From the NCBI GenBank assembly GCA_017620815.1, contig JAGAUI010000028.1, forward strand, positions 1 to 54,944: a DNA stretch of 54,944 bases, in the 5' to 3' direction. Source of the stretch: Flavobacteriales bacterium. GTDB lineage: Bacteria > Bacteroidota > Bacteroidia > Flavobacteriales > UBA1820. The position numbers were made by a program, and so were the translations under genes. Under the pieces are notes generated by a model that ran no database searches, was not told the DNA's origin, and saw only the letters and a program-made list of their open reading frames with translations. This document shows, one piece after another, positions 16,688 through 25,843 of this stretch (positions are counted from its first letter, which is position 1; each line of letters opens with the position of its first letter).

Positions 16688-17821
16688 ATGGAAGAAAACA
16701 TTATCATCATCGGAGCTTTTGTTGTGGCTGCAATAGTATCGTGGTTTCTAGTTCCACGAATACTATTTATAGCATTTCAAAAGAAACTATTTGACGTGCC
16801 AGATAGTCGTAAGATACATACAGGTATAGTTCCTCGATTGGGAGGAGTTACTTTCTTTCCTGTATTTGTGCTGGTGTTTATGATGACATTTGCCTTTATG
16901 AGTTCCTTCTGTGATAGTGTGAAGACCCTCATAAATAACGATGTGGTGGCCGAATGTTCTCTACTTATATGTGGTATGACTATCATATTCCTAGTAGGAA
17001 TAGGTGATGACCTAGTAGGTGTTTCCAGTAACAAGAAATTTATGGCACAGATTTTGGCGGCTATGTTTATACCTCTGTCGGGTTTCTGGATAAATAACTG
17101 GTATGGTCTCTTTGGAGTGTATGAATTACCGGTGTGGATAGGAATGCCATTTACTGTATTTGTAACCGTCCTTATAACCAATGCCATAAATCTTATAGAT
17201 GGACTAGATGGTCTGGCTTCGGGGCTATGTATGATAGCATTATTAAGTATAGGAGGCGTGTTCTTTATGGATGGAGTGTGGATATATGCTCTTATAGCTG
17301 CTATAATGCTGGGGGAAGTGCTGCCATTCTTTATGTACAACGTATTTGGAAGCACATTACGCCGTACCAAGATATTTATGGGTGACACAGGTAGTCTTAT
17401 GTTGGGCTATGTGATTTCATTTATCCTTATACGTTATGTGTTCTGTGAGCATGGTATAACCGCAGGCCACGAAGGTAGATTTATGATAGCCCTGTCACTC
17501 ATATTTGTGCCTATATTTGATGTGTTGCGTGTGATGACGGTGCGTGTGAGAAAGGGTGTAAGCCCATTCCTCCCAGACCAAAACCATATACATCACAAAT
17601 TCCTAGCAGTGAGATTCTCCAAAGCACAGACTCTATGCTCTATCCTCTTTATAGATGTGTTGCATATAGCTGTAACCGTACTCTTGCTGGAGATAGATAT
17701 AGATGTGAATATAGTTTTTGTTGCAAACCTACTGTTGTGGTTTACGTTTAATGTTATACTGTCACGCGTACGTGCATCCCGCAAGGCAGAAAATAAACAA
17801 CGTGAGGTCTTCATAAGATAG
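16688..17821 (+). CDS. WecA-like undecaprenyl-phosphate sugar-1-P transferase
   Basis: A 377-residue membrane protein of the MraY/WecA/TagO family, with about eleven helices. It starts polysaccharide assembly by moving a sugar-1-phosphate (in WecA, GlcNAc-1-P) from UDP-sugar to undecaprenyl phosphate at the cytoplasmic face. Motifs are 'PDSRKIHTGIVPRLGG', 'NAINLIDGLDGLASG' (catalytic Asp cluster), 'IFMGDTGSLMLGY' and the His-rich 'DQNHIHHKFL'. It is the first gene after the locus promoter and lies only 4 bases before the UpxY gene. Together with wecB, wecC and a wecG-like gene it could make a GlcNAc-ManNAcA lipid-linked start unit. Confidence 0.88.
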   Translation: MEENIIIIGAFVVAAIVSWFLVPRILFIAFQKKLFDVPDSRKIHTGIVPRLGGVTFFPVFVLVFMMTFAFMSSFCDSVKTLINNDVVAECSLLICGMTIIFLVGIGDDLVGVSSNKKFMAQILAAMFIPLSGFWINNWYGLFGVYELPVWIGMPFTVFVTVLITNAINLIDGLDGLASGLCMIALLSIGGVFFMDGVWIYALIAAIMLGEVLPFFMYNVFGSTLRRTKIFMGDTGSLMLGYVISFILIRYVFCEHGITAGHEGRFMIALSLIFVPIFDVLRVMTVRVRKGVSPFLPDQNHIHHKFLAVRFSKAQTLCSILFIDVLHIAVTVLLLEIDIDVNIVFVANLLLWFTFNVILSRVRASRKAENKQREVFIR

Positions 17822-17825
17822 ACTT

Positions 17826-18326
17826 ATGGAAAATCCAGTGGCTTGGTATGCGGTGCGTACACTCTCCCGTACAGAAAAAAAGGTGGTAGAACGTCTGAAA
17901 GAAAAAGGCATAGAGGCATACGTCCCACTTAGGGTTGAAAAGAAAAAGTGGAGCGATAGGATTAAAACGATAGAGACTCCGCTTATCACTTGTTATGTAT
18001 TTGTACATATGGCACTGGATAGACGCATAGATGTATTGCGTACCCAAGGAGTGGTAGGATATGTAAAAGAAGAACACAAAGACGTGCAGATACCAGACCA
18101 GCAAATGCAGGATTTCATAAAAGCAGTATCTCACGTCCCAGAAAAAGTAGATTTTATCCCTCAAAGACTCAAAGAAGGCACTCCCATCATCGTCAAGTGT
18201 GGCCCTCTTGCAGGTATGAAAGGCGAAATGATGGAATATGCTGGTAGCAAGAGAATAATCATAAGGTTGAGCAGTATAGGTTGTGCGAGGGTGGAAATAG
18301 AAGAAAACAGCGTAGAAGAGCTATAA
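17826..18326 (+). CDS. UpxY-family NusG-like transcription antiterminator
   Basis: A 166-residue paralog of NusG. The NGN domain (about 5-105) begins 'AWYAVRTLSRTEKKVVERLK' and includes 'ETPLITCYVFVHM', and a KOW domain follows (about 118-166; 'GTPIIVKCGPLAGMKGEMME'). UpxY proteins of Bacteroides are encoded in capsule operons and allow RNA polymerase to read through the operon leader of their own locus. The residues after the NGN region are those that vary between loci. Here it is the second gene, not the first, and no partner UpxZ gene is seen next to it. It probably promotes full-length transcription of this very long locus. Confidence 0.88.
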   Translation: MENPVAWYAVRTLSRTEKKVVERLKEKGIEAYVPLRVEKKKWSDRIKTIETPLITCYVFVHMALDRRIDVLRTQGVVGYVKEEHKDVQIPDQQMQDFIKAVSHVPEKVDFIPQRLKEGTPIIVKCGPLAGMKGEMMEYAGSKRIIIRLSSIGCARVEIEENSVEEL

Positions 18327-18336
18327 ATAGTAAAAA

Positions 18337-19230
18337 ATGAAAGGAATAGTCCTAGCAGGAGGTAGTGGCACACGACTTTATCCTATCACAAAGGGTATAA
18401 GTAAACAGTTGCTACCCATTTATGATAAGCCTATGGTTTATTATCCTATTTCTGTCCTTATGATGGCGGGGATAAGGGATATCCTCATAATTACTACGCC
18501 CGATGATGCTCCATCATTTAAACGTCTGCTAGGAGATGGAAGTGATTATGGGGTGAGATTTGAATATGCTGTACAACCCTCACCCGATGGTCTAGCACAG
18601 GCTTTTATCATAGGTCGTGAATTCATAGGCGATGATGATGTGGCTCTAGTGCTGGGCGATAACATCTTTCATGGGGCTGGACTTTCATCTATGCTAGAAG
18701 ATGCGGTGAATGATACTGGCAAAGAAAAAAAGGCTACAGTGTTTGGGTATTGGGTAGATGAGCCAGAACGTTATGGCGTGGCCGAATTTGATAGTGAAGG
18801 TCGTTGTCTTTCAATAGAAGAAAAACCATCCTCTCCCAAATCCAATTACGCAATAACAGGTCTTTACTTCTATCCCAATGATGTAGTACGAGTAGCCGAA
18901 GGAGTAAAACCATCATCGCGTGGAGAACTGGAGATAACGAGTGTGAACCAGTTTTATCTCTCATCGGGTAGGTTACAGGTAAAGACATTGGATAGAGGGT
19001 TTGCTTGGTTGGATACAGGTACACATGATTCGCTGGCCGAAGCATCTATATTTGTAGAAGTGATAGAAAAACGTCAGGGTCTTAAAGTGGGTTGTATAGA
19101 AGGGATAGCCTATCGCCGTGGTTGGATAGATGAAGATAAAATGAGACAATTGGCAGCTCCTATGCTTAAAAACCAATATGGACAATACCTCCTCAAAGTA
19201 ATAGAAGAAATCAATCGCAAACGTCTATGA
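18337..19230 (+). CDS. rfbA: Glucose-1-phosphate thymidylyltransferase
   Basis: A 297-residue nucleotidyltransferase that makes dTDP-glucose, step 1 of dTDP-L-rhamnose synthesis. '[18 protein letters not shown]' holds the nucleotide-binding loop, followed by '[17 protein letters not shown]', 'VLGDNIFHG' and '[19 protein letters not shown]'. Length and motifs match RmlA closely. It overlaps rfbC by four bases (ATGA). Confidence 0.96.
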   Translation: MKGIVLAGGSGTRLYPITKGISKQLLPIYDKPMVYYPISVLMMAGIRDILIITTPDDAPSFKRLLGDGSDYGVRFEYAVQPSPDGLAQAFIIGREFIGDDDVALVLGDNIFHGAGLSSMLEDAVNDTGKEKKATVFGYWVDEPERYGVAEFDSEGRCLSIEEKPSSPKSNYAITGLYFYPNDVVRVAEGVKPSSRGELEITSVNQFYLSSGRLQVKTLDRGFAWLDTGTHDSLAEASIFVEVIEKRQGLKVGCIEGIAYRRGWIDEDKMRQLAAPMLKNQYGQYLLKVIEEINRKRL

Positions 19231-19787
19231 AAGTAACTCCTACATCTATTCCAGATGTCTTAATCATAGAACCCGAAGTCTATAGGGACTCTCGTGGTTA
19301 TTTCTTTGAGAGTTTTTCACAACGCGAATTTGATGAAAAGGTGGCTCCTATACGTTTTGTGCAGGACAACGAATCTATGTCTTCATATGGGGTGGTGAGA
19401 GGTCTTCACTTCCAGATGGGGGAGGCCGCACAGTCAAAACTGGTACGTGTGGTTAAAGGAAAGGTGATGGACGTGGCGGTAGATATAAGACGTGGTTCGC
19501 CTACATTTGGTAAGTATGTGGCGGTAGAGCTTACGGGAGATAATCATCGTCAGTTGTTCATTCCTCGTGGTTTTGCACATGGATTTGCGGTAAAAAGCAA
19601 GAGAGCTGTCTTTACTTATAAGTGTGATAATTTCTACGCCCCTGGCAGCGAAGCAGGTATAGCGTGGAATGACCCTACATTATCTATTGATTGGGGAATA
19701 CCACAAGACGAAATGATACTCTCTCCAAAAGATATGTTATTGCCTCTACTAGAAGAGATAAGCTGTCTTTTTGAGTATGAAAAGTGA
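19227..19787 (+). CDS. rfbC: dTDP-4-dehydrorhamnose 3,5-epimerase
   Basis: A 186-residue cupin enzyme for the third step of dTDP-L-rhamnose synthesis. '[15 protein letters not shown]' and 'GVVRGLHFQ' with catalytic His61 are conserved, as are '[14 protein letters not shown]' and '[12 protein letters not shown]'. It overlaps rfbA and lies immediately before rfbD. Confidence 0.96.
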   Translation: MKVTPTSIPDVLIIEPEVYRDSRGYFFESFSQREFDEKVAPIRFVQDNESMSSYGVVRGLHFQMGEAAQSKLVRVVKGKVMDVAVDIRRGSPTFGKYVAVELTGDNHRQLFIPRGFAHGFAVKSKRAVFTYKCDNFYAPGSEAGIAWNDPTLSIDWGIPQDEMILSPKDMLLPLLEEISCLFEYEK

Positions 19788-19794
19788 TAGGAAG

Positions 19795-20661
19795 ATGAAG
19801 AGAGTATGGGTGTGTGGCTCTAAAGGGCAGTTGGGTCTATCGCTACAAGGCATAGTGGGGGGAAGTAAGCACAGATACTTCTTTACCGATGTAGAAGTAG
19901 ATATATGTTCCCGTGATAATGTAGAGGAGTATGTAAGACAAAACGAAATAGACGTTATTATAAATTGTGCGGCATATACTGCCGTAGATGCAGCCGAAAA
20001 AGATAAAGAGAAGGCGTATGCTGTAAATCATCTTGCGGTAGAAAATCTCTCTCTCGTTGCAGAAAAAAACGGAGTATTTCTCATACATATATCTACAGAC
20101 TATGTATTTGACGGGAGAGCTAGCAGACCATACATGGAAGATGATGCAGTGAATCCTATGAGTGTGTATGGAGATAGCAAATGGAAGGGAGAAAGAGCGA
20201 TAGAGGAGAGTGGCTGTAAGTATATCATACTGCGTACAGCTTGGTTGTATAGCCAGTATGGGAAAAACTTTGTCAAGACTATGATACGTCTTACAAGTGA
20301 AAAAGAGAGTATAAGTGTAGTTAATGACCAGAGAGGTTGCCCTACATATGCAGGAGATTTGGCTCGGGTGATATATGATGTGGTGGAAAGAGATGATTAT
20401 GAAAAAACCCAAGGTGTATATCACTATGTAGGAGGAGGCAGTTGTTCGTGGTGGGAATTGGCAAGGGAAGTGGCTCGTGTGGCAGGAAATGATAGATGTG
20501 AAATAAAACCTTGTACTACCAGCGAATACCCTACTGTAGCACATCGTCCAGCATATAGCGTTTTAGATGCTAGAAAGGTGCAGGAGACCTTTGGGATAGA
20601 GATACCACATTGGAAAGAGGCTCTGCGTAAGTGTATGGCCAATATAAAGAAAGGAGAATGA
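19795..20661 (+). CDS. rfbD: dTDP-4-dehydrorhamnose reductase
   Basis: A 288-residue short-chain dehydrogenase for the last step of dTDP-L-rhamnose synthesis. 'VWVCGSKGQLGLSL' is the NAD(P)-binding loop, 'NCAAYTAVDAAEKD' and 'ISTDYVFDG' are family signatures, and 'VYGDSKWKGE' holds the YxxxK pair. The frame is open from 19771 inside rfbC, but ATG 19795, 7 bases after the rfbC stop, places the Rossmann loop at the usual N-terminal position. Confidence 0.93.
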   Translation: MKRVWVCGSKGQLGLSLQGIVGGSKHRYFFTDVEVDICSRDNVEEYVRQNEIDVIINCAAYTAVDAAEKDKEKAYAVNHLAVENLSLVAEKNGVFLIHISTDYVFDGRASRPYMEDDAVNPMSVYGDSKWKGERAIEESGCKYIILRTAWLYSQYGKNFVKTMIRLTSEKESISVVNDQRGCPTYAGDLARVIYDVVERDDYEKTQGVYHYVGGGSCSWWELAREVARVAGNDRCEIKPCTTSEYPTVAHRPAYSVLDARKVQETFGIEIPHWKEALRKCMANIKKGE

Positions 20662-21716
20662 AAAGAAATATACTCATAACAGGAGGAGCGGGTTTTATAG
20701 GTAGCCATGTGGTGCGTCTGTTTGTAAACAAATATCCAGACTATTACATAGTATGTCTGGACAAATTGACCTATGCTGGGAATCTTGCCAATCTCAAAGA
20801 TGTAGAGTCTAGTAGTAATTATACGTTTGTAAGAGCAGACGTTGCTGACTATGCAGCGATAAAAAAAGTATTTGAGGAGTATGATATAAACGGAGTGATA
20901 CATCTGGCTGCCGAAAGTCATGTGGACCGCAGTATTACCGACCCATTTACCTTTGCTCGTACCAATGTAATGGGAACGCTTACTCTGCTGCAAGTAGCAC
21001 GAGAGTATTGGGCAGGAGACTGGGATGGTAAACGTTTTTATCACATCTCTACCGATGAGGTATATGGAGCATTGGGCGTGGGAGATGATTTGTTTACAGA
21101 GGAGACACGATATGACCCTCATAGCCCATATAGTGCATCAAAGGCATCGAGTGACCATTTTGTACGTGCATTTCATGATACATATGGAATGCCTACCCAT
21201 ATATCCAACTGCTCCAACAACTATGGGCCATATCAGTTCCCAGAAAAACTCATACCGCTGTGCATAAATAATATCAAGCTGGGGCGTGATATCCCAGTGT
21301 ATGGCAAGGGCGAAAATGTGAGAGATTGGTTATATGTGGAGGACCATGCTAAGGCAATAGATGAGATATTTCACCGTGGGAAAGACGGGGAGACTTATAA
21401 CATAGGTGGTAATAACGAATGGCGAAACATAGATGTCGTTAAACTTATAATAGAAACAGTAGATAGACTCTTGGGTAATCCTGTGGAGCATTCGCTGGGA
21501 CTTATAACCTATGTCACAGACCGTGCTGGGCATGACTTACGTTATGCCATAGACTCTTCAAAACTCCAAAGAGAGTTGGGTTGGAAACCTTCGTTGGATT
21601 TTGAGGAAGGTATAGAAAAGACTGTGAGTTGGTATCTGGAAAATGAAGATTGGGTAGAAGGTGTTACCAGTGGGCAGTATGAGTCGTATTATGAAACTAT
21701 GTATCAAAATAGATAG
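20658..21716 (+). CDS. rfbB: dTDP-glucose 4,6-dehydratase
   Basis: A 352-residue extended SDR enzyme for the second step of dTDP-L-rhamnose synthesis. 'NILITGGAGFIGSHVV' is the NAD loop, 'HLAAESHVDRSI' and 'HISTDEVYG' are conserved (Asp-Glu catalytic pair), and 'SPYSASKASSDHFV' has the Tyr and Lys. ATG 20658 overlaps the rfbD stop as ATGA and gives the standard length; an earlier in-frame ATG at 20631 is unlikely. The gene order rfbA-C-D-B is complete here. Confidence 0.95.
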   Translation: MKRNILITGGAGFIGSHVVRLFVNKYPDYYIVCLDKLTYAGNLANLKDVESSSNYTFVRADVADYAAIKKVFEEYDINGVIHLAAESHVDRSITDPFTFARTNVMGTLTLLQVAREYWAGDWDGKRFYHISTDEVYGALGVGDDLFTEETRYDPHSPYSASKASSDHFVRAFHDTYGMPTHISNCSNNYGPYQFPEKLIPLCINNIKLGRDIPVYGKGENVRDWLYVEDHAKAIDEIFHRGKDGETYNIGGNNEWRNIDVVKLIIETVDRLLGNPVEHSLGLITYVTDRAGHDLRYAIDSSKLQRELGWKPSLDFEEGIEKTVSWYLENEDWVEGVTSGQYESYYETMYQNR

Positions 21717-21719
21717 AAT

Positions 21720-22871
21720 ATGAAGAAAATAATGCTTGTCTTCGGTACTCGTCCCGAAGCTATTAAGATGGCTCCTCTAGTTAAGGAGTTCCAGAAACAT
21801 TCGTCTGACTTTATTACACAGGTATGTGTAACAGGTCAACATAGAGAGATGTTGGATCAGGTACTCAAACTATTTGAGATAACTCCAGATTATGACCTTA
21901 ACATCATGAAACAAGGTCAAGATCTCTATGATGTAACAGCTCGTGTACTTACAGGTATGCGTGATGTACTTAAAGAGGCTCAACCAGATGTTGTTCTAGT
22001 ACATGGAGATACTACTACTAGTACAGCAGCGGCATTGGCTGCGTTCTACCAACAAATACCTGTGGGACACGTTGAGGCAGGATTACGTACACATAACATA
22101 TACAGCCCTTGGCCAGAGGAGATGAATCGTCAGATAACAGGTCGTATATCTGCATATAATTTTGCTCCTACACCACTATCTCGTGAAAATCTCCTCAAAG
22201 AAAATATAGACGATAAAAGCATTTATGTAACAGGAAACACAGTGATAGATGCTCTACATACAGTAGTCGCCAAGGTCAAAGGAGATAAAGAATTAAATGC
22301 TTCACTAGCAGAAGAGCTTAAACGTTGTGGATATGATACTTCACGTTTGGACGGTGGTAAAAAAATGGTGCTTATCACAGGACATCGCCGTGAGAACTTC
22401 GGGGATGGATTTATCTCTATGTGTACAGCCATCAAAGACCTTACACTTAAGTATCCAGATGTGGATTTTGTATATCCTATGCACCTTAATCCAAATGTAC
22501 GTCGTCCTATCCGCGAGGTATTTGGTGATGACCTATCAAATCTTGGTAATATGTTCTTTATAGAACCACTGGAATATCTTTCATTTGTTTTCCTTATGGA
22601 AAAATCAACTATAGTCCTTACCGATAGTGGAGGTATACAGGAAGAAGCCCCTGGACTGGGAAAACCAGTGCTTGTGATGCGAGACACTACCGAACGTCCC
22701 GAAGCCCTTTCGGCTGGAACAGTAAAACTGGTAGGTACAGACTATAATAAAATCACTAGCGAAGTTTCTCAACTATTGGATGATGAAGCATATTATAATG
22801 TGATGAGTCATGCAGTAAACCCTTATGGTGATGGACTAGCTTGTGGTCGTATAGTAGAAGCTCTTAAATAG
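21720..22871 (+). CDS. wecB: UDP-N-acetylglucosamine 2-epimerase
   Basis: A 383-residue non-hydrolysing epimerase that interconverts UDP-GlcNAc and UDP-ManNAc. '[15 protein letters not shown]', '[13 protein letters not shown]', 'GHVEAGLRT', 'HRRENFGDG' and '[18 protein letters not shown]' are all present. It is followed directly by wecC, so UDP-ManNAcA is the probable end product. The related FnlC/CapG enzymes share this fold, but nothing here sets it apart from WecB. Confidence 0.93.
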   Translation: MKKIMLVFGTRPEAIKMAPLVKEFQKHSSDFITQVCVTGQHREMLDQVLKLFEITPDYDLNIMKQGQDLYDVTARVLTGMRDVLKEAQPDVVLVHGDTTTSTAAALAAFYQQIPVGHVEAGLRTHNIYSPWPEEMNRQITGRISAYNFAPTPLSRENLLKENIDDKSIYVTGNTVIDALHTVVAKVKGDKELNASLAEELKRCGYDTSRLDGGKKMVLITGHRRENFGDGFISMCTAIKDLTLKYPDVDFVYPMHLNPNVRRPIREVFGDDLSNLGNMFFIEPLEYLSFVFLMEKSTIVLTDSGGIQEEAPGLGKPVLVMRDTTERPEALSAGTVKLVGTDYNKITSEVSQLLDDEAYYNVMSHAVNPYGDGLACGRIVEALK

Positions 22872-22902
22872 AATGATAATTAACAAAAAAAGATAAAAAA
22901 TT

Positions 22903-24108
22903 ATGAAAGCTTGTTTTATGGGATTGGGCTATATAGGATTGCCCACAGCGATTATTGCCGCTAAACACGGAGTACAAGTAATAGGTGTAGATATTAACCC
23001 AAAGGTCGTTGAAATGACCAATGCAGGTAAACTACACATTATTGAGCCTGGAATGGAAGAAATGCTTCAAGAAGTTGTTAAAAGTGGAGCATTGCACGCA
23101 TCTACTACTCCAGAAGTAGCAGATGCTTATTTTATGGTTGTCCCTACTCCTTTCAAGGGAGACCACGAACCAGACATCAGCTATGTGGAGGCTGCTACAC
23201 GTGCGGTTTTGCCATTGCTTAAAGAAGGAGACCTATATGTGATAGAATCTACATCACCAGTGGGTACTACAGACAAAATGAAAGACCTTATTTTTTCAGA
23301 ACGTCCAGAACTGAAAGATAAGATATACATTGCATATTGTCCAGAGCGAGTACTTCCAGGTAATGTAATTTATGAATTGGTACACAATGACCGCGTGATA
23401 GGTGGTATGAATGAAGAAAGTACTACCAAGGCGATAGAATTTTATAGCCAGTTTGTACAAGGTACGCTTCACCGTACCAACTGCAAAACCGCCGAGATGT
23501 GTAAACTTACAGAAAACTCATCTCGCGACGTACAGATAGCATTTGCTAATGAGCTATCACTAATATGTGATAAAGCGGGTATCAATGTATGGGAACTTAT
23601 CAATCTAGCCAATAAACATCCACGTGTAAATATCCTTCAACCTGGCTGTGGTGTAGGTGGACACTGTATAGCTGTAGACCCATATTTTATCACGTCAGAC
23701 TTTCCTATGGAATCCAAGATTATCGCTTCGGCTCGTAATATCAATAATTATAAATCATTCTGGTGTGCAGAAAAAGTACAGAATGAAATGTTGAAATTTG
23801 AGCTTAAAAACGGTCGCAAACCTTGGGTTGCAATGATGGGTCTAGCATTTAAACCAAATATCGATGACCTTCGTGAATCTCCTGCCAAACAGATAGCTAC
23901 CAAAGTAATGCAAAGTTGTAATAATGCTCAGTTTATGATTGTGGAGCCAAATATAGAAACTCACAATGTGTTCAAATTGACAGACTATAAGGAGGCTTAT
24001 GAAAAAGCAGATATCATAGTATTCCTTACAGCACATGACCCATTCAAATCATTGCCATATCGTGAAGATAAGGTGATATTGGACTTCTGTGGTATTTTCA
24101 AAAAGTAG
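22903..24108 (+). CDS. wecC: UDP-N-acetyl-D-mannosamine dehydrogenase
   Basis: A 401-residue UDP-sugar dehydrogenase that oxidises UDP-ManNAc twice to UDP-ManNAcA. The N-terminal NAD domain starts 'MKACFMGLGYIGLPTAII'. 'GVGGHCIAVDPYF' holds catalytic Cys255, and the C-terminal UDP-binding domain includes 'LAFKPNIDDLRESPA'. It is intact, unlike the related fragment at 30737-31347. Confidence 0.93.
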   Translation: MKACFMGLGYIGLPTAIIAAKHGVQVIGVDINPKVVEMTNAGKLHIIEPGMEEMLQEVVKSGALHASTTPEVADAYFMVVPTPFKGDHEPDISYVEAATRAVLPLLKEGDLYVIESTSPVGTTDKMKDLIFSERPELKDKIYIAYCPERVLPGNVIYELVHNDRVIGGMNEESTTKAIEFYSQFVQGTLHRTNCKTAEMCKLTENSSRDVQIAFANELSLICDKAGINVWELINLANKHPRVNILQPGCGVGGHCIAVDPYFITSDFPMESKIIASARNINNYKSFWCAEKVQNEMLKFELKNGRKPWVAMMGLAFKPNIDDLRESPAKQIATKVMQSCNNAQFMIVEPNIETHNVFKLTDYKEAYEKADIIVFLTAHDPFKSLPYREDKVILDFCGIFKK

Positions 24109-24120
24109 AATAAGGTATTG

Positions 24121-24155
24121 AACATAACATTCGCTTACAAAGCGAATGTTATGTT
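24121..24155 (+). terminator. Perfect 16-bp hairpin after wecC
   Basis: Arms 24121-24136 and 24140-24155 are perfect inverse complements with an ACA loop. No T run follows on the plus strand, so it may stabilise RNA ends, cause pausing, or terminate only when UpxY is absent. Confidence 0.5.
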
Positions 24156-24190
24156 ACTCAGACTTTATGTCTCTCATATATAAAATTTCC

Positions 24191-24198
24191 TATATTTG
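24191..24198 (+). promoter_or_regulatory. Internal -7 element before wzx
   Basis: TATATTTG, 35 bases downstream of the hairpin. No clear -33. It could give the variable core its own transcription. Confidence 0.4.
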
Positions 24199-24391
24199 GA
24201 ATATATGTCCATCTGTGATTAAAGTCAAATAGGATAATTATGTGAAGATATCTCTTAACTGGCAAGGTATGAGAATTTGTTTTTTGAGATTTTAGATAGG
24301 ATAGTTCATTTAAGACAAGTAAAGCAGATGTATTTTATTTGCCGTTAGAGAAAGGAGTATAATAAAATATATTGATTAAAATTATTTAGAC

Positions 24392-25843
24392 GTGGCGACA
24401 TCAATAAAGAAGAATTTTGTATTCAATATTATATTGACGCTTTCTACATATATAATAAATATATTTTTGTTTCCTTATGTTTCACGAACATTGGGCGTTG
24501 AGAATGTGGGTAAGATAGGTTTTGTGACAAACGTCATAACTTATTTTACTTTATTTGCCATGTTAGGAGTGGGAAATGTAGGTATAAGAGAAATTGCAAA
24601 ATATCGTGAAGATAGAGCAAAGCGTTCAAAAGTATTTTCTGAAATAATATGCATACTATTGATATTAATGTCAATAGTTTTAGTGTGTTATTTGATTGCA
24701 ATATTTTCAGTACCTCGACTAAAAGAAAATATCAATCTTTTTATCATAGGGGTTCCATTTCTTTTGTCAAGTTCATTTCTTTTGGAATGGTTGTACCAGG
24801 GAATGGAAAATTTTAAATTTATAACCAAGAGAAGTATAATAATAAGGATAATGTATGCATTATCGGTAGTATTGATTATACATTCCCCGAAAGATTATTA
24901 TATATATTTCTGCCTTACAACACTTACTTGGGTAGCAAATTCCATAATCAATATCCTATATGCGAGGAAATTTGTGGATTTTACATTGAAAGGTTTAGAT
25001 ATAAAACGACATATTAAGAGTGTATTATCATTAGGCCTGTTCAAGATAATGACATCAATGTATACGACATTCAATATCTTGTATTTAGGATTTGTATGTA
25101 GTGATACGGAGGTAGGATATTATTATACATCTACAAAATTGTTTTATATAATTTTAGGTGTAATGACAGCATTTACCTCTGTTATGTTGCCAAGAATGAG
25201 TTATTTAGCTGTTCAAAGTGATAAAACGGAATTCAATAATAAAATCATTAATTCTTTTGAATTGGTATTTTCTTGTGCGATGCCATTAGCCATATATTGT
25301 ATATTATTTGCTCCACAAATAATATCGTTACTCGCAGGAAGTAGTTTTGAGGGAGCTATTCTACCTATGCGGATTATAATGCCGCTTATAATTTTGACCA
25401 GTATGTCACAAATATATATTATTCAGACACTTACTCCATTAAAGAAAGATAAGATAATAATGTGTGGTTCGTGTGTTGGAGCGGTAGTAGCAATAATAGC
25501 CAATATATTATTGGTCGAGCGTTATGGGGCTATAGGTTCAGCGTTGGTACTATTGTGTTCAGAAATATGTTGTTTTTTGGTGTCTTTCATATATTCTACA
25601 CGTAAACATATAGTAAAATTCCCATATTCAAAATTTATGAAAAACATAGTATTATGTATGATATATATGTTTGTGGGTTATGTTATTCTGAGTTTAGATT
25701 GTAATACATTAGTAAAATTGCTTCTTAGTGTTATTGTGTTCTTGTTGATATTCACCACAATGCACTTATTTGTTATTAAAGGAACGTTTATAAATAATCA
25801 GTTAAAATCTATAATAAAAGTAAAAAAATATGTCAATTTTTAA
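24392..25843 (+). CDS. wzx: Wzx-type oligosaccharide flippase
   Basis: A 483-residue polytopic membrane protein (about 12-14 helices) of the polysaccharide transporter/MATE-like family that moves lipid-linked repeat units across the inner membrane. The N-terminus 'KKNFVFNIILTLSTYIINIF' followed by 'FPYVSRTLGVENVGKIGF' is characteristic. The start is a GTG at 24392; no ATG fits. The last 14 bases overlap the next gene. Base content is clearly more AT-rich than the upstream rfb/wec genes, as is usual for flippases. Confidence 0.9.
   Translation: MATSIKKNFVFNIILTLSTYIINIFLFPYVSRTLGVENVGKIGFVTNVITYFTLFAMLGVGNVGIREIAKYREDRAKRSKVFSEIICILLILMSIVLVCYLIAIFSVPRLKENINLFIIGVPFLLSSSFLLEWLYQGMENFKFITKRSIIIRIMYALSVVLIIHSPKDYYIYFCLTTLTWVANSIINILYARKFVDFTLKGLDIKRHIKSVLSLGLFKIMTSMYTTFNILYLGFVCSDTEVGYYYTSTKLFYIILGVMTAFTSVMLPRMSYLAVQSDKTEFNNKIINSFELVFSCAMPLAIYCILFAPQIISLLAGSSFEGAILPMRIIMPLIILTSMSQIYIIQTLTPLKKDKIIMCGSCVGAVVAIIANILLVERYGAIGSALVLLCSEICCFLVSFIYSTRKHIVKFPYSKFMKNIVLCMIYMFVGYVILSLDCNTLVKLLLSVIVFLLIFTTMHLFVIKGTFINNQLKSIIKVKKYVNF

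Larger units (their letters stand above)
24109..24391. other. Intergenic break between wecC and wzx
   Basis: This is the first sizeable gap inside the polysaccharide locus (283 bases). It holds a perfect 16-bp hairpin (24121-24155) and then a -7 element (24191-24198), and leaves a leader of nearly 190 bases before the GTG start of the flippase. The second half is AT-rich with no gene. It looks like the border between a conserved sugar-precursor block and the variable core. Confidence 0.6.

Noticed and set aside
16500-16690. Invertible promoter as in Bacteroides fragilis capsules
   Set aside because: I looked for inverted repeats flanking the promoter that a recombinase could use and found only short palindromes overlapping the promoter elements, plus no recombinase gene nearby.
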